From NCBI GenBank assembly GCA_024180945.1, contig JAKSGN010000007.1, positions 3,844,001-3,908,000 on the forward strand: DNA of 64,000 nucleotides. The letters run 5' to 3'. Position 1 is the stretch's first letter. The number at the start of each line of letters is the position of its first letter. Shown in pieces: positions 48,760 through 61,699 of the stretch. The position numbers and the translations under genes are program-made. Origin of the DNA: Macrophomina tecta. Taxonomy: Eukaryota > Ascomycota > Dothideomycetes > Botryosphaeriales > Botryosphaeriaceae. The notes under the pieces are model-generated. The model worked only from the letters and a program-made list of their open reading frames with translations, was not told the origin of the DNA and searched no databases.

Positions 48760-51700
48760 GCGTCTTTTCTTAGCTAGCTATTATAGGCTAGTTTCTAGCC
48801 CTTCTATTATATAAGGTATTTTTGTTTCGTCTTACCCCGGATCTATACTTTTCTTTTATTGAGAAGTCTTTTAATCTTATACGGCGAATTAGGCTAATTC
48901 TAGTCTATAAAAGATTTTAGTTTAGGGTACTTCTAGTTTCTTTTATAGAAATCTATATTCTTAGGGGCTAGCTTAAGCTGCGTAATAGAGATAATAGAAT
49001 AAATCTTCTATATATCGGGTAATTCTAACTCGTAGGCTAGATTCTCGATTATTCTCTTAACTTTAAAAGAGCCTTAGCATTAATAAGAGAATTTTTAGTC
49101 TGCGTATTTTTTCGTCTTATATTCTTAGTAAAGTTTTATAAATACTAAATCGTCTTTCTTTAGACGAAGGGGCTTATATTTAGTATTATAGCGGGCTTTT
49201 TAGCTTATAACTACGAAATTAATTACCTTCTTCGCTTCTCAGTATATAGCGTTACGGAGCTACGCTCTATCTTCTAGTATTTTTATAAGAGCCGAGAGAG
49301 GGTCTAGTTTAATATTTATACTATAGAGTATCTAGTTTAGGAAGAAGCTAGTAGTAGCGCTTACTGCGTTATTAAGAATAGCTTAGAGATACGAAAAGGC
49401 CTTAGTCTATTCGCGGTTTAGATTTACTATAACGTAGTATTATAACGTAATCTTTATGGTTTAATTACTTCTTTCTAATTAGCTATCTATTTAGGGATAA
49501 TACGCCGTTATAAGATAGCGTACGATTTTTATTACTTTATAAGCTTTCTTCTAAAAGTAGAAAATAAAGCGTAGATCTTAGTTTATAATATAGATTCTAG
49601 AAAGTTTCTACTCGTAGAAGACGATTTTCTTTATATATTAGTTCGTCTATTTCTTAGCGCTTTAGTTCTCTTTATCTTTAACTAAGAGGATAGCCTTTAT
49701 AGCTTTATAGATAATAGTAAGAAGTATATCGAAGGCGTTCTTTATTAGTGGTATTTTTATAATAAAATCTATTATCTAGACTTCTCTTAGAATAAAAGAA
49801 TCCTAGATTAGATAGAGTTTTTTATACGGCGCGTAGCGCTTTATTATATATAGTTAGTATTTTTAGTACTATATTAAGTACGCTTGTAATTTCTTTATTA
49901 TATTCTTAATAAAGATTATAGGCCTAATGCGGTTATACGTTCTCTAGTATTCGCTATAATATTATTTATTATATACTATTTTAAATATCTTCTTTTCGAC
50001 TATAAAGAAAATATAAAGGCGGTACCTTTTATTCTTTAGATTTATATAGTAGATTATTTTATTTCTTAGAAAGAATCGTAATTTTTATATAGCCTTTAAA
50101 TTCTTATTCTTTTTTATAGCATCTATATAAAGCATTCTCGTAAGCTAACGTAGTTATACTTAGCATTACACGGTCTTTTTTATATTCTTAGGCCATTAGT
50201 CTCGGCCGTATTTTCTAATTCCGTCTAGGGGGCGTTTATTAAGTTCGAAAGAAAGTTTTAGCGTTTTCGCTTTCTTTTTTACGTTATTATATTCGGCCGC
50301 GACGCGTTTTCTATTAGTAAATCTTTCTCTAGCGTAACTATCTTCGTAATTTTATTATTTACTTACTCTTCTTCTTTATTACTACTCTCTACTTTCGGTC
50401 TCGCGTTTTTAGTTAGTGGCACTTTATTATTTTATACTATATATTAAGCCTCTTTCGGGGTTTTATATTTTTAATACGTTTCCGTTTTCTCTTACGCTTA
50501 TTTTTACGCTAACTTTTCTAGTTTTTTCGCGTTTCTTTTATATATATTCTTCTTATCTATTTTTCTTATTCTATCTAGGATCTCTAATATTCTTCGCTAG
50601 TGCGTATTTTTATAATATTTCTTAGCGATATGCTTCTTTATCTTATTCGGTATTTCTACTATAGTAACTATAAAGATTAGCATAGGATTTAATAAATTCT
50701 TATTTTTATTACTCGTTTCTTCCCGCTTCTTAATTAGACAGTTTAGAGTATTAGGTACTAGATAAATTCTACTAGAATAATACTATACTTTTATTATAAA
50801 TTACGAAATATACTAGCTAGCTATAACTAGCTTTAGGTTTATCTTATTAATAGTTAAGGTCATTTATAAGTTATAATACTACGCGATAAAGATTACTACG
50901 TAGTAATTTATAAAGAAATAGGCCTCCTTTACTAATTTTATATATAATAGGTACTTAATTTTTTATAGCGTCTATACTATTTCTACTACTTTAAGTTTTA
51001 TTAGCTAGTACTAGGTCTTCGCTAGTTTTAATACTCTAGAAAGAAATAGAATTAGTTAAATTTTTTTATTAGGCTAGAATAGTATTCTTTCTTCTTACGT
51101 TACTAGCTTTGAATTATCTTTAACGTAATATACTAACGCTTTAATTCCCTACTTAGATATATTAATATCGATATATAACCGCCTATTAGAATCGTAGTAT
51201 ATAAGCTATAAAGAATTTTTTAGATATTTTTTTATCGTATTATATGCCGCTATACGATTCTCTAACGGAATTATCTTAGTTCGCTTAGTATATATCTTTT
51301 TAGCGTTTCTTTTCTTTAGACTCACTCTTAATAAGGCGGTCTTATAATCCGTTAAAAATTTAATAATTATAGCATAGTAGGGGATTTTCGATTATAGAAA
51401 TTCTATAGCGCCGATTTAGTATTTAAGTTACTTTAATATTTCTAGAAAGAGTATCTCTACTAGCGCTTTAATTCTCTCTTACGTAGAACCTAGTCTAAAC
51501 GTGTCTATTCTTTATTTAAGAAGCGTTATATATAGATATCTAATAAAACTCTTAGTTAGGAATAAGCTAATACCTATACTATCTAGTTTACTAAAAACTT
51601 AATCTAGGTAATCTAAGTACTCTTCTAGAGTGCGGTTAAATATTATTATATCGTTAATATAGGCGCGATAAAATTCTTAAAAGTCTCTTAGAATCGTGTC

Positions 51701-54700
51701 TAGCTAGCGCTAAACGTATTAAACTAAGTTAATATATTCTATTAAGGCTACGTTAAACGATTTCTAGTCTTAATATGAATTTATTGTTAGCTTATAACGA
51801 TTCTCCTTTTAGACTCTCTATTAGTAGAAGAATAACGTCGCGTCTATAACTATAATAAATTTCTTTTTCTTAATTATAAAGATAATATCGTCTTATTTTA
51901 GTAGAGAATAGAAATTCTTTTAGAATATTTTATTTAAGCTATAAATATTAACTACTACTTATAGCTTCTCTACCTATTTACCGTCTTTAAAGATCTATCT
52001 CTATACTATAAAGACTAGAAACTTAAAAACGATATAACCGCTTATCTAGTCGAGCTTTTCTTAATTATATAGCCTACTAAAGATTTTATCGACTACCTCT
52101 TTATCTCTAACGCTAAGTAGATAAACCTTAGTAGTAAGCTTTATATTTTTCTACTCTTTCTTTAAAGAGATAGATATATATTTTTCTTTTAGAATGCGGA
52201 CGTAAGCTAACTTCTCGTTCTAGAGATCTAGATATTTCTTTATTATTTTATAGTATTTCTTTACTATTTCTTAATTACTATAGATAGTAATCCCGTTCTT
52301 AAGGTAAGTTTCTATTTCTAGAGAAATTATATTAGTATCTAGTACTACTATACTATAGTTATAGCTTTTAACGTCATATAATTATATTACTTATCTATTA
52401 GTTATAGTGCTAAGAGGCTTATTTTTTAGTACTTATATTAGTTTCTAACTATTATTTCTTAGCTATACGGCTTTCGTTTCGGTATTAATGATATATGTGT
52501 ATACTAATAACTAGACTTAATTCTTACCTCTACGCTCTTCGTACTATGGGATAAATTCGAAATCCCGTTACTTAGAAAGGGCTTTTGTAAATTTTATTAT
52601 TATCAGCGTTAGAGATAGTAGTAGGATTACTATATCTTTTACTACTCTTATCTTTATTTTTTTAATTATTTCTTTAGAGTAATTCTTAATTTTTATAGAT
52701 ACTTCTATATTCTAGTAGTGCGTTAAGCGTAAGTAGCTTCGCGTAGGGTTAATTACAATACCCTCGGGGCTGATTACGTCTATTTCTAAGAGAAACATAT
52801 TATAGTAGTCTAGAATAATATAAATTTCTCTAGTAAATATCGTATTTATCTACGTTCTATTCTTCTATACGCGGAAAGTAAAGCGTATTAGAATATACTA
52901 ATTATATAGCGCCTAATTATCTTAGAATTCTTTAACTCTAATGCTTTATTTTATAGTTAGGATTTAGTAACTCGCTCCCGAGTTTTCGAGAAACTATTTA
53001 TTGGTAACGAATATCATATAGTCTATATTTACTATAGATTTAACCTTCTTATCGCTATTACTGAGACGTACTTATGCTACTATATATAACTAACTTCTAT
53101 AGGCCTTTTTAGTATCTAGTTCTATTCTAGCTACTAATTATACAGTTTTTATAATCTTCGCTAGGGCTTAATCTAGTCTTAGAGTAGTATTAGGCTTCTT
53201 AATATTAGTTAAATTAACTAAGTCTTTAGCGACGGGCCTTATCTTTTTTAGGTTAGAGTACTTTTCTCTAATATAAGTATATAACTTATTTCTTATTAGC
53301 TAAGTAGATTTATATATTAAGTATTAGTATTTATCTTTCTTTATTATCTCTTATAGCTTAGATAGTAGTCTTAATAGTTTCTTATTATCTTTAGTAGGGT
53401 CTAATTCTAGTATTACGAAGTTAGTAGATAGGATTACTAAAGACGAAATAGTTCTAAGAAATCTAATATATATTAATAAGTTAGATTTTTTTATATTTCT
53501 TTTAGGTTCTTCTTTAGTAGATAACTCTCTTATAATTTTAGCTTTAGAGTTTATTTCTAGTTCTATTTTATACGCGTAGGCCTTTTTTTTAAAATTTATA
53601 CTATAATTCTTCTCGTTCTTCTTAGTTCTTTAGTCTTAATCTTTAGTATAATTACAGTTCTTATTCTTATCTCGGTCTTATTTTTTATCGCGATTATAAT
53701 AGTAATTTTACTCTCTTTCTCGATCGCGATCTTAGTTATAATTACAGTCGCAGTTAGTATTCTAATACTAGTCTCTATATCGATTTCTATTTTAGTCGCG
53801 ATTACGATTATAGTCTTAATTTCGCCTATTATTATTATTATAACGCGCTTTATTTCTTAAATTATTCTAATTACGCCTACAGTCTTATTTTTTCTCTTCG
53901 CGGATTAGGTCTCTCTAAAGAGTTATCTTTTTCTTAGCCTTATAGATATAGATATCTATAGTAGTTAATTCTATTAGTAGTTTAAGATCGCGGCGGAGTT
54001 TTATATTAATCCTCTCGTGCGCTTAGAGAAGCTAATCTTTAATTAGAATAATTTTAGCGTCTTAAGCTAACTAGACGTAATTTATAATAAATCTTTTAAT
54101 TATACGCTCTTTCTTTACTTTTTATAGTTCGTAGTACTTTCTCTAGAGCTCTCTTTATACTTTTAAAGAGCGCTTCTTAAAGTATTTAATTAGTTCTTTT
54201 TTCTAACGGTTAATTCTTCTTCTATCTTTTAGGTAATTACATTTCGTTTTAGATAGTTAAGCTATATACTACGCTTAAGCGGTTTCTCTTAGGTATTACT
54301 AAAGGCTTCGCCTAACTAAGAATTCTATTTTAGAGTATAGCTAGTATTTAACTGTCTTAATAAACTAATAGATGTTTTTATAGTAGAGTTTATCATTCTT
54401 TTTAACTAAATCTTCGTCGTTCTTACCCGTAGTTTTAAGATTCGGGTTAAAGTAACTAATTTTATTTAGTTTAAACTTATCTTTATCGTACTTTAGTAGG
54501 CCTTTATCTTTAAAGTCTACTTTTAAATCATTATATAGGGTTCGCTAACGTTTCTTTTTTATTCGTAGTCTCTAGTCTTTCGAATCTAACGAGGCGGAGT
54601 TTCTTTTTAAGCGGCGAGATAGCCTTTAATCCGTACGCCGGTTCCTTCTAAGAAAGTAATCGTAGTTACTATTTTTTATTTCGAAGAATAAGCTAGAGAA

Positions 54701-56000
54701 ATTATTATTCTCTAGTTATTATTAGCTAACGATAGTTAGGTAACGTTATATTATTAGCCCGGTATTAACGTTAGCCGAGAAATGGTCGTTTCGTAATAGC
54801 TATTTAATAAGCCTAGTATATACTTTATAATCTCTTCTCTTTGCTAATATAATCTCTTCGTTAATAATCTATTTTACTACCTTAGTAATCCTCTCTATTA
54901 GTATTACGTCTAAAGATTAATCTTACTATGCGGCTTAGAAGTTTTTCGGTTAGGGCTATAAGAAAGGGGCTTTATATTTATAATAGCTATTACGTTAGAG
55001 TCTTCTTTCTATATCTTTATCTCGCGAAATAGATTTATATACCGCTTTTTTAGTCTTGTATTAGCGTCTCTAATTTAATAAAAGTAGTTCTACTTTATAC
55101 TTAGTATATAAGTGCTAACTCTTAGTACGTTAGAAATTTCTTAAGGAAAATCACTTTTTTTCTCTTCTAGGGCGTAATTCTTTAGAAAAGAAATTACTTA
55201 TATTAAGCTCTAGCGCTAGTTCTTCTAGGAACCCTTTTAGCGTTTAGAATTAGATAAGTATAAGTACTAATAGTTTTAACTTTATCTTTTAGTACTATCA
55301 GAATTTTCTTAGAGTCGGCGCACTTAGTTCTCTCGACTAGGGGCGCTAAGATAACTAGTCCCGGTTCTCTAGTTTCTAACTTACTTAGCTAGTATATTAT
55401 TCTAATATCTAGAAAGTCGTAGATGGTAATAACTTAATAACTTTCTAAGGCTATACTCTCTTCTAGAGGGTCTAAGTAGTAGAGTAAGATTTTTATAGTA
55501 CTTATATTATTTCTACGAACGCTTCTAGTATCTCCGTCTTTATTATAACTAGACTAGAAGATTCTAGTTTTACTAGCGTTATTTAGACTTTCGAAACTAA
55601 TTTATTTTCGTACTATTATTTATATTTTTAATATTTTATTTTATAATCTTTATAGAGGTTCTCGTTCTAGATAGGGTTAAGTTAGTTAAGCTTCTTAAGA
55701 AACTATTTTACCGCTATAGTAATTAGTTTCTTTTTATTAATCTTAATATTCTAGTTAAGCGGGTATTAGTTAGCCGATTAGACTTCTAAGGGTTTAAGAG
55801 AGTTATAAGTATTACGTTAAAAAGAATAGAAGAAAGTATCGTTTAGCTTTATATAATATATAACGATTATTTATACTAACGGTATAGCTATCTTAAGAAT
55901 TACGACAAGTTTTCTTCTATTAGATAGTCTTTTCTTCTAAAAACTAACTAGCTAGAACGCTATCTAGACTATTACGTTCGATAACCGCGGTAGATGCTCT
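48760..56000 (-). pseudogene. gag-pol of gypsy element C
   Basis: Minus-strand relics. The chromodomain is at about 48,730-48,890 (YKIKRLLNKRKV, RGKTKQKYLI, then WKG-like remnants with stops). Integrase is at about 49,000-50,300, with RNase H and RT above it; the RT active-site segment is at 51,640-51,670. The gag tail at 53,680-53,850 is an unusual Arg/Asn/Asp-rich repeat region. Domain order RT before integrase plus a chromodomain places it among chromoviruses, although the RT sequence differs clearly from families B and D/E. Borders are approximate. Confidence 0.7.
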
Positions 56001-56395
56001 AGAATACTTATATCGTAATTATTATATTGGTTTTAGATTTTATTAGTTAGGTTTTTAGTAGGTAATTAAGTAGCTATAAATATTTTTACGCGTTATTAGC
56101 GTCTTTTACGCCGTATACTATTTTCTTTTTTAGCTAGCGCGGTTCTTCGCTAGCGATAGAGAAGCGGAGATCGTAAAGACTATAAAGACGGGTAGAATAT
56201 CTTATATACTAAGTCTTAAATTATTAATAGAGTTTTAGGAAGAAGAAATAGCTTTCTATATAATAATTTAGAGTATAAAGGATTTAATATAGCGCTATTT
56301 TTATAAGTAGTATTTTAGGCTTCTCTTCTAGTAAAAAATATTCTTTCTAGCGAATTAGAGGGCTTAGTTAATCTTTTTCGCTTTTAGCTACTAGT

Positions 56396-56595
56396 TACTA
56401 GGATCTACTTTCTAAATAGATTAAGGCCTTATAGAACTTCGGAAACGAGATATATAAAAGTAGTTAATTATTATTAGAACGCCTTTTAACGATAACTATT
56501 TATTTATACTATACTATCTTTCTTTTCTAGGTGGCTCGAGGCCGCTACTATTTCTAGAAAAAAATCTTCTCTTTACTAACTACTATATTCTAATA
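56396..56595 (-). repeat. 5' LTR of gypsy element C
   Basis: 200 bp matching 28079-28278, followed by the second TACTA duplication at 56596-56600. Confidence 0.88.
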
Positions 56596-56600
56596 TACTA

Positions 56601-56657
56601 AACTAGTAAGTTTCTTATATAGTTTGTATACTCTTTAGATATAGAAGTATAGCCCCC
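56601..56657 (-). mobile_element. Short internal segment of B1 between C and B2
   Basis: 57 bp of B1 lie between two later insertions. They match B2 internal sequence at 61,650-61,697 (for example GTATACTCTTTAGATA), which fixes the position of both insertions within B1. Confidence 0.8.
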
Positions 56658-56850
56658 TATAAGTAAATAGGCTGGTTATAAGTAGGAAGCCTTTAGAAGA
56701 GTCATATATTCTTAGGTGCGAATTCTTAGTAATATAGGATTTACCCCTTGGTGGCGTTATATACTAGGGGCCCGTGCGTAGCACGTAATAAGCACGTGGA
56801 ACGCACGGTATAAGTACTCTAAGGGTATACTAGGGTCCATTATTCTAATA
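56658..56850 (-). repeat. 3' LTR of gypsy element B2
   Basis: 193 bp, same ends as 23089-23281 and 63633-63825. Confidence 0.9.
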
Positions 56851-57788
56851 CTACCCCCTTCTCTAGTAGGAATCGTCCTAATTTCTATTAGAAGGTATTA
56901 TGTTGGTGCCTCATTAAAAAACCTTTAGTAAGGAAAAAGAGTGCACCTAATTACTATATAGAACGTAGTATTATATATTAGCTATAGGCGTTGCGTAGTA
57001 AGGCGAATTAGCCTTATTATATAGCCGTTACTACGAATAATAAATAAAGAATAATAAATTAATAGAAAAATAAGAAAATATATCGCTAAGCGGTTATTAG
57101 TAATACTAGCGGCATGCTATATATACGGAAAATGTAGGTAATAGTATATTAGCACGGTTTTTTCTTTATTATTAGATATTATTACTATTAAGGATAATAG
57201 AAGTTGGCCTTATACGATAATACTAGCGAATATACTAATTAGTAACTTACGCGTGCTAATAATACTTATAGGGTATGAGGTCGTTTTTTTTAATAGCTTT
57301 AATAAGTATAATAACCCCCCGTATCTTTCTAGATTTTTATAGTTTAGATCTAGCTTCTTTTCTTTAACTAAAACGTCTTTAACTAATATTAACCCTTTTT
57401 ATTACTTCTTTCTTCTAAATAACTATTACTATATAGACCCCTTCTAGCTTTATTTACTTAGATTACTCCTACGATAAGCTTCTATAGACGCCTATTACGG
57501 GTAATATAGTAAAGCTTCTTTCTTATTTTTAGCTATAGCCTAGTTTAGTAGTAGTGTGCTGTATACGTTACGTACGCTACTAGGGTACGATGCGCTACCG
57601 CGAGGGTAAAGTATAGGTTAATTTTACATCTACGGAGCTTCTTAGGGGGCTTCGCTAGATCTACTTTAAGGATTTACCCTATGCTAAGTATAATTAGTAT
57701 GCGAAGAGTAGTTATAAATATACTTCAGTAAGTATACTTTTTCTCTACTTTTTTATATTTTTCGTATACTTTTATGCTGCTTGTGCTC

Positions 57789-58202
57789 ATTACTAATAAT
57801 AAAATTTATTTTTAGATTTCTTCTTAATTCCGTCGTGTTACTAATTTACTATCATTCTATTACGATAGCTTCGATGGCGCTCCCGATAAGAAGATACTAG
57901 AGTTTATAGAGAAGGACGTGCTTACACTATATAAGTACGCCGGTGCGTTGGGAGAGGTAGTATTAGTATATAAAAAATAGAAGGCGAAGGAGATTATAGC
58001 TACTAGCGGCCGTAATAACTAGTAGTATATACGTAATATATCATACTCGGAGAATTAGTAGCGTTATTAGGCTAGACTAGGTGGGGTTAGCTTAATAAAG
58101 CTAACTAACGAAGTAGTGGATGAGGAGTTTAAGAATAAGTACTTTACGAGGATATCTAATATGAATAAGAGGTGGTTTTAGTATAACTTGAATATAAAGT
58201 AG
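57789..58202 (+). pseudogene. Antisense frame in the 3' region of gypsy element B2
   Basis: Counterpart of 24220-24633, with 137 codons and no indel relative to B1. The start codon reads ATT here where B1 has ATG. Fewer RIP changes leave longer clean pieces: YDSFDGAPDKKILEFIEKDV, LYKYAGALGEVVLVYKK, SLIKLTNEVVDEEFKNKYF and SNMNKRWF. The frame may extend past the last TAG. No family was recognised. Confidence 0.5.
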
Positions 58203-58399
58203 ATACTTCTTTAGGGCCCTTCTTTATAAATTAAGTATTTTTTCTAATGTTTCTTCTTATTCTTTAATTCTAGGGAGCGCTCTCGCCATGGCTTACTTAT
58301 AGTTTGTATTCCGCCTACGTTTCGCTTGCATTTTAGCTAGGCGTTCTAGGAAATAGGGTTTTCTTTAAGATAATTCTATAGAAGCTTTTTATAATTATC

Positions 58400-61300
58400 T
58401 AGCTCCTCTTCCTGCTTCTACTTATTATATTTATAGGGCTAGCCGAGCTATTTAAGTAGGTATTGCCTTAGTAGCCCTTCTTTATAGGCTACTATAGCTT
58501 CGACTTTCTAGTGTTTACTATTATTGATTTCTTCGACTAGTGGCGGTTAGAACCCTAGCCTTGCTGTATAAGCTTTTAGTAATGTAACGTTAAAAATAGT
58601 ATGTAGCCGGGATATAGATTATAGTAGATCTAAGCGATAGGCCTAGGAGCTAATCTTCTCTAGGATTTAAAATAGTCCTAGGTAACGGTTATCGAGTTTC
58701 TTATAAGGCCGTTTAGTTTTAATATTTCTTGCTAAGAGAAGGACTAGTTGTCTAATATTAAAATATATTTTAGTTCAGTTTCAGTTATAATATTTTGTTT
58801 AGAGCTTTTAGGAGTATCCGAGAAATTCCGCCGCTAATTTCTATACTTTTTATATGCTTTCCGCGTGCTTTTTAGCTGCTTCGGCCGATTTGGTTAGGGG
58901 ATTTTTATTAAGGTTGTTCTAAACCCCGTTCTAAGAGTTAGGTTTTACCCCTGCATCTAGTTAAACTAGTGCGAAGCCTGTAGAAGAGTAGGTTTTCTAG
59001 TTATAGGCGTGTAAAGCCTACTAGAGAAGCTTTACCTAGTCTAACTAGTTCTAGAAGGTGTAATAGCGTAGATACGCCTCTAACTTCTAATTTTACCTCT
59101 TCGTTTGGCCGTCTGTTTACGGGTAAAAGGAGGTACTTAGTCTATACTTAATTCTAAGATTATAGTATAATTCGCTCTAGAACTAGCTCGTAAACGTTAA
59201 GCCCCTATTTGAGACTAGGCTATTAGGCAGCCTAAATTATACGAAGATGTCGTTTACGATAAAGTCCGCGAGCGTTATCCTATTAATCGTCTTTCTAACT
59301 AGTAGGTAACGTATATATTTAGTAAAACGATTAACGAGTACGAGAACTACGTTATATACTTAACTATCTCACCCTACGGATTCTAGCAAGTCCGTAATAA
59401 AATTAAGGGAGTAATACCTATAGGGTTAAGCGGCTACTAGTAGTAGCTATAATAATCTATACGGCTTATACCGGCGAGCCTTATTACGTTAATAAGTATC
59501 GTAGCTTTATATATATTCTCTAATGTCCGTAGTAATGCCTTTCTAGTAGTACTTTCTAGAAAGTATCTTCTAGGTGCGGCGGATGCCGTAATAGCTACTA
59601 CTCAGATTATTATAATTCCTAAGTAGGATTTTCTTGCGTAGCGGAGTATACTTTGGTACGTATACCCGCTCTTTATAGCGTAGGAGTCTTTGCTCGTCGA
59701 TTATATACTAATCGCACGCTAAAAGTATTTTTTTTATAAGCTATTCTTATACGTCTACGTAAAAGGCGTTCCTTCGTTGCTTAGTGCGAATAAAATTAAC
59801 TAACGATTTAGAAGTAGCTTCGAATGCTATTTTAGTTATAGCGGCTACTATTACTATAAACTAAGGTACGAAGCTTTATACTAAGCTCGTGCTAGCTCCC
59901 TCGTAGTAAGTATATACCGAAGGTACTAGGCCCTTATAAGTGAACTCGTCATGCTTCTTATAAGTAACGGAATAGACTAAGGCAGTTTAGTAATTACTAC
60001 CGCCGTTTATACGTAGGTTTCCCTCATGCTCTTAGCCGGGGTTCTTAGTAGTACGTAGGGGTTCTTCTAACCCCTAAATCTAGAGTTTGCGTTATAGTAT
60101 AGGTAATATAGTATTAAGGTAGGTGCGCTTATTACCCTTCTTAAAGCTAAGGGCGTAGTCTAGATGCCTTAAAAGGGCATCCGCTGGATTAGACTTACCC
60201 GGCTTATATTTAATATTAAAATCGAATTTAGCTAAGACTTTAGCGTATTAAGCCTATTGAGCTGTGAGGCTCTTAGTCATTATAAAATAACGTAGGTTAT
60301 TATAATTAGATAATACCCGTACTGGTGTCTATATATGTGCTAGGTAAGGCCTCTAATACTTAAAGTACTATATGATCATATAGAGTTTCTTATCATAGGT
60401 ATTATACCGTATTTTAGCACTAGCGAACTTATAGCTAAAATACATAACGGGGTGCTAATAGCGCTAGTTATCCTCTTTATTTAGCGGTTAGAGAAGGATG
60501 CTGCCGTAGATATAGTCTAATACGTCGGTAATTAGTATAACTAGAAGATTTAGATTATAGTACCGTAGTATAGGAGCCTACGTAAAGTATACTTTTAGCC
60601 TACTAAAAGCCTGCTTTGCCCCTACGGGCTATTTCTAGGGCTTATACTATTTAGTTAGCCTCTTTTTCGGCGCTTATTTAGCTTCTAGATTAGGATCTTA
60701 GGCTGCTTCTTTTAGTAAGCTAGTTAGTAGTTAAACTACCGTAGAGTAATTCTATATAAAGCGCCTGTAGAAGTTAGTAAAGCCTAGAAAAATCTAAATA
60801 TTACGGTAGCTTTACGGCTTCGGCTAGTCCTTAATAGCTTCGACTCTTATAGGGTCTATAATAACTCCCTAGGGGGTAATGATAAAGCCTAGAAACTCGA
60901 CGTGCTTTATATAAAAGCTATATTTAGACAGTTTTGCGTAGAGGTTCTAATTACGTAATTTTTAGAGAATATGTTTAATGTGCTTAATGTGCTAAGACTT
61001 ATCCACTAAGTATATAAGTATATTATCTAAGTATACTACGTAAATCGTATCTACTAGGCCTTCTAGGGCTCGGTAAATATACGACTAAAAGGTTATAAGT
61101 GCGTTAGTTAAGCTAAATAGTATAACTAGGTACTCGTAATACCCGTAACGCATCTTAAATATTATTTTTTACTTATTACCTTTCTTTATACGGATTTAGT
61201 AATAAGTATCGCGTAGGTCTAGTTTAGTAAAGATCTTTACGGTGCTTAGGCAGTCTAGTAGCTCGCCTACTAGTAGTATAGAATAGCTATTTTTAACCGT

Positions 61301-61640
61301 AACCTTATTTAGGTTCCTATAATCTATGTATAACTATATAGTGCCGTCTGCCTTAGGGGTAAAGAGAATAGGCGCGCCCGTAGGCGACTTACTATACCTA
61401 ATCTATCCCCGTTCTAAGGCCTTATTAATATATTCCCTAAGGATCCGTAGTTCGGATTAGAAGAGTTTATATAGGGGTATTAACGGTGGCTTAGAACCTA
61501 TAATAAGATTAATAGTATAATTAAACTTAGTATATTACGGTAGCTTAGTAGCTTATTCATCTAAAAATACGTCTAAGTACTTTTTATAAGTATTTAGAAT
61601 CTCGTTGCGGATCTTCTTAGCTATTTTGGCTAGTAGTACA
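58400..61640 (-). pseudogene. pol region of gypsy element B2
   Basis: On the minus strand this reads RT at 61,180-61,450, integrase zinc and catalytic domains at about 59,100-59,520 (RNKARRYKPYRLL, then NFITDL), and an integrase C-tail followed by a chromodomain. Pieces of the latter two are TKRPYKKLDNRYLGLF, HTIFNVTLLKAY, VEEINNSKH, VEAIVAYKEG and LDNYKKLL. Stops are TAG/TAA only in the parts read. Confidence 0.8.
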
Positions 61641-61699
61641 TCTACTAAACTGGCGAGTTTCTTATACGATTCGTATACTCTTTAGATACGGGAGTATAG

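Larger units (their letters stand above)
28079..56595 (-). mobile_element. Ty3/gypsy chromovirus C (11.8 kb itself, carrying E and D inside)
   Basis: The 28,517-bp insertion in B1 is flanked by TACTA duplications (28074-28078 and 56596-56600) and bounded by 200-bp LTRs. Subtracting nested element E and one duplication leaves about 11,830 bp, long for a fungal gypsy element. Order on the minus strand is: 5' LTR (56396-56595), gag (about 53,600-56,000), RT (about 51,400-52,100), integrase (about 49,000-50,300), a chromodomain near 48,760-48,900, a very long downstream frame, and the 3' LTR (28079-28278). RT motifs can be read, for example FNVALIEYIN and RAYINDIIIFNRTLEE, where the YxDD site is Y-I-N-D. 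It is inactive because of many TAG/TAA codons. Confidence 0.85.

Noticed and set aside
50416..50625. Hydrophobic plus-strand ORF of 69 codons
   Set aside because: Antisense within the pol region of element C. Phe/Leu/Tyr richness follows from T-rich sequence and is not evidence of a membrane protein.
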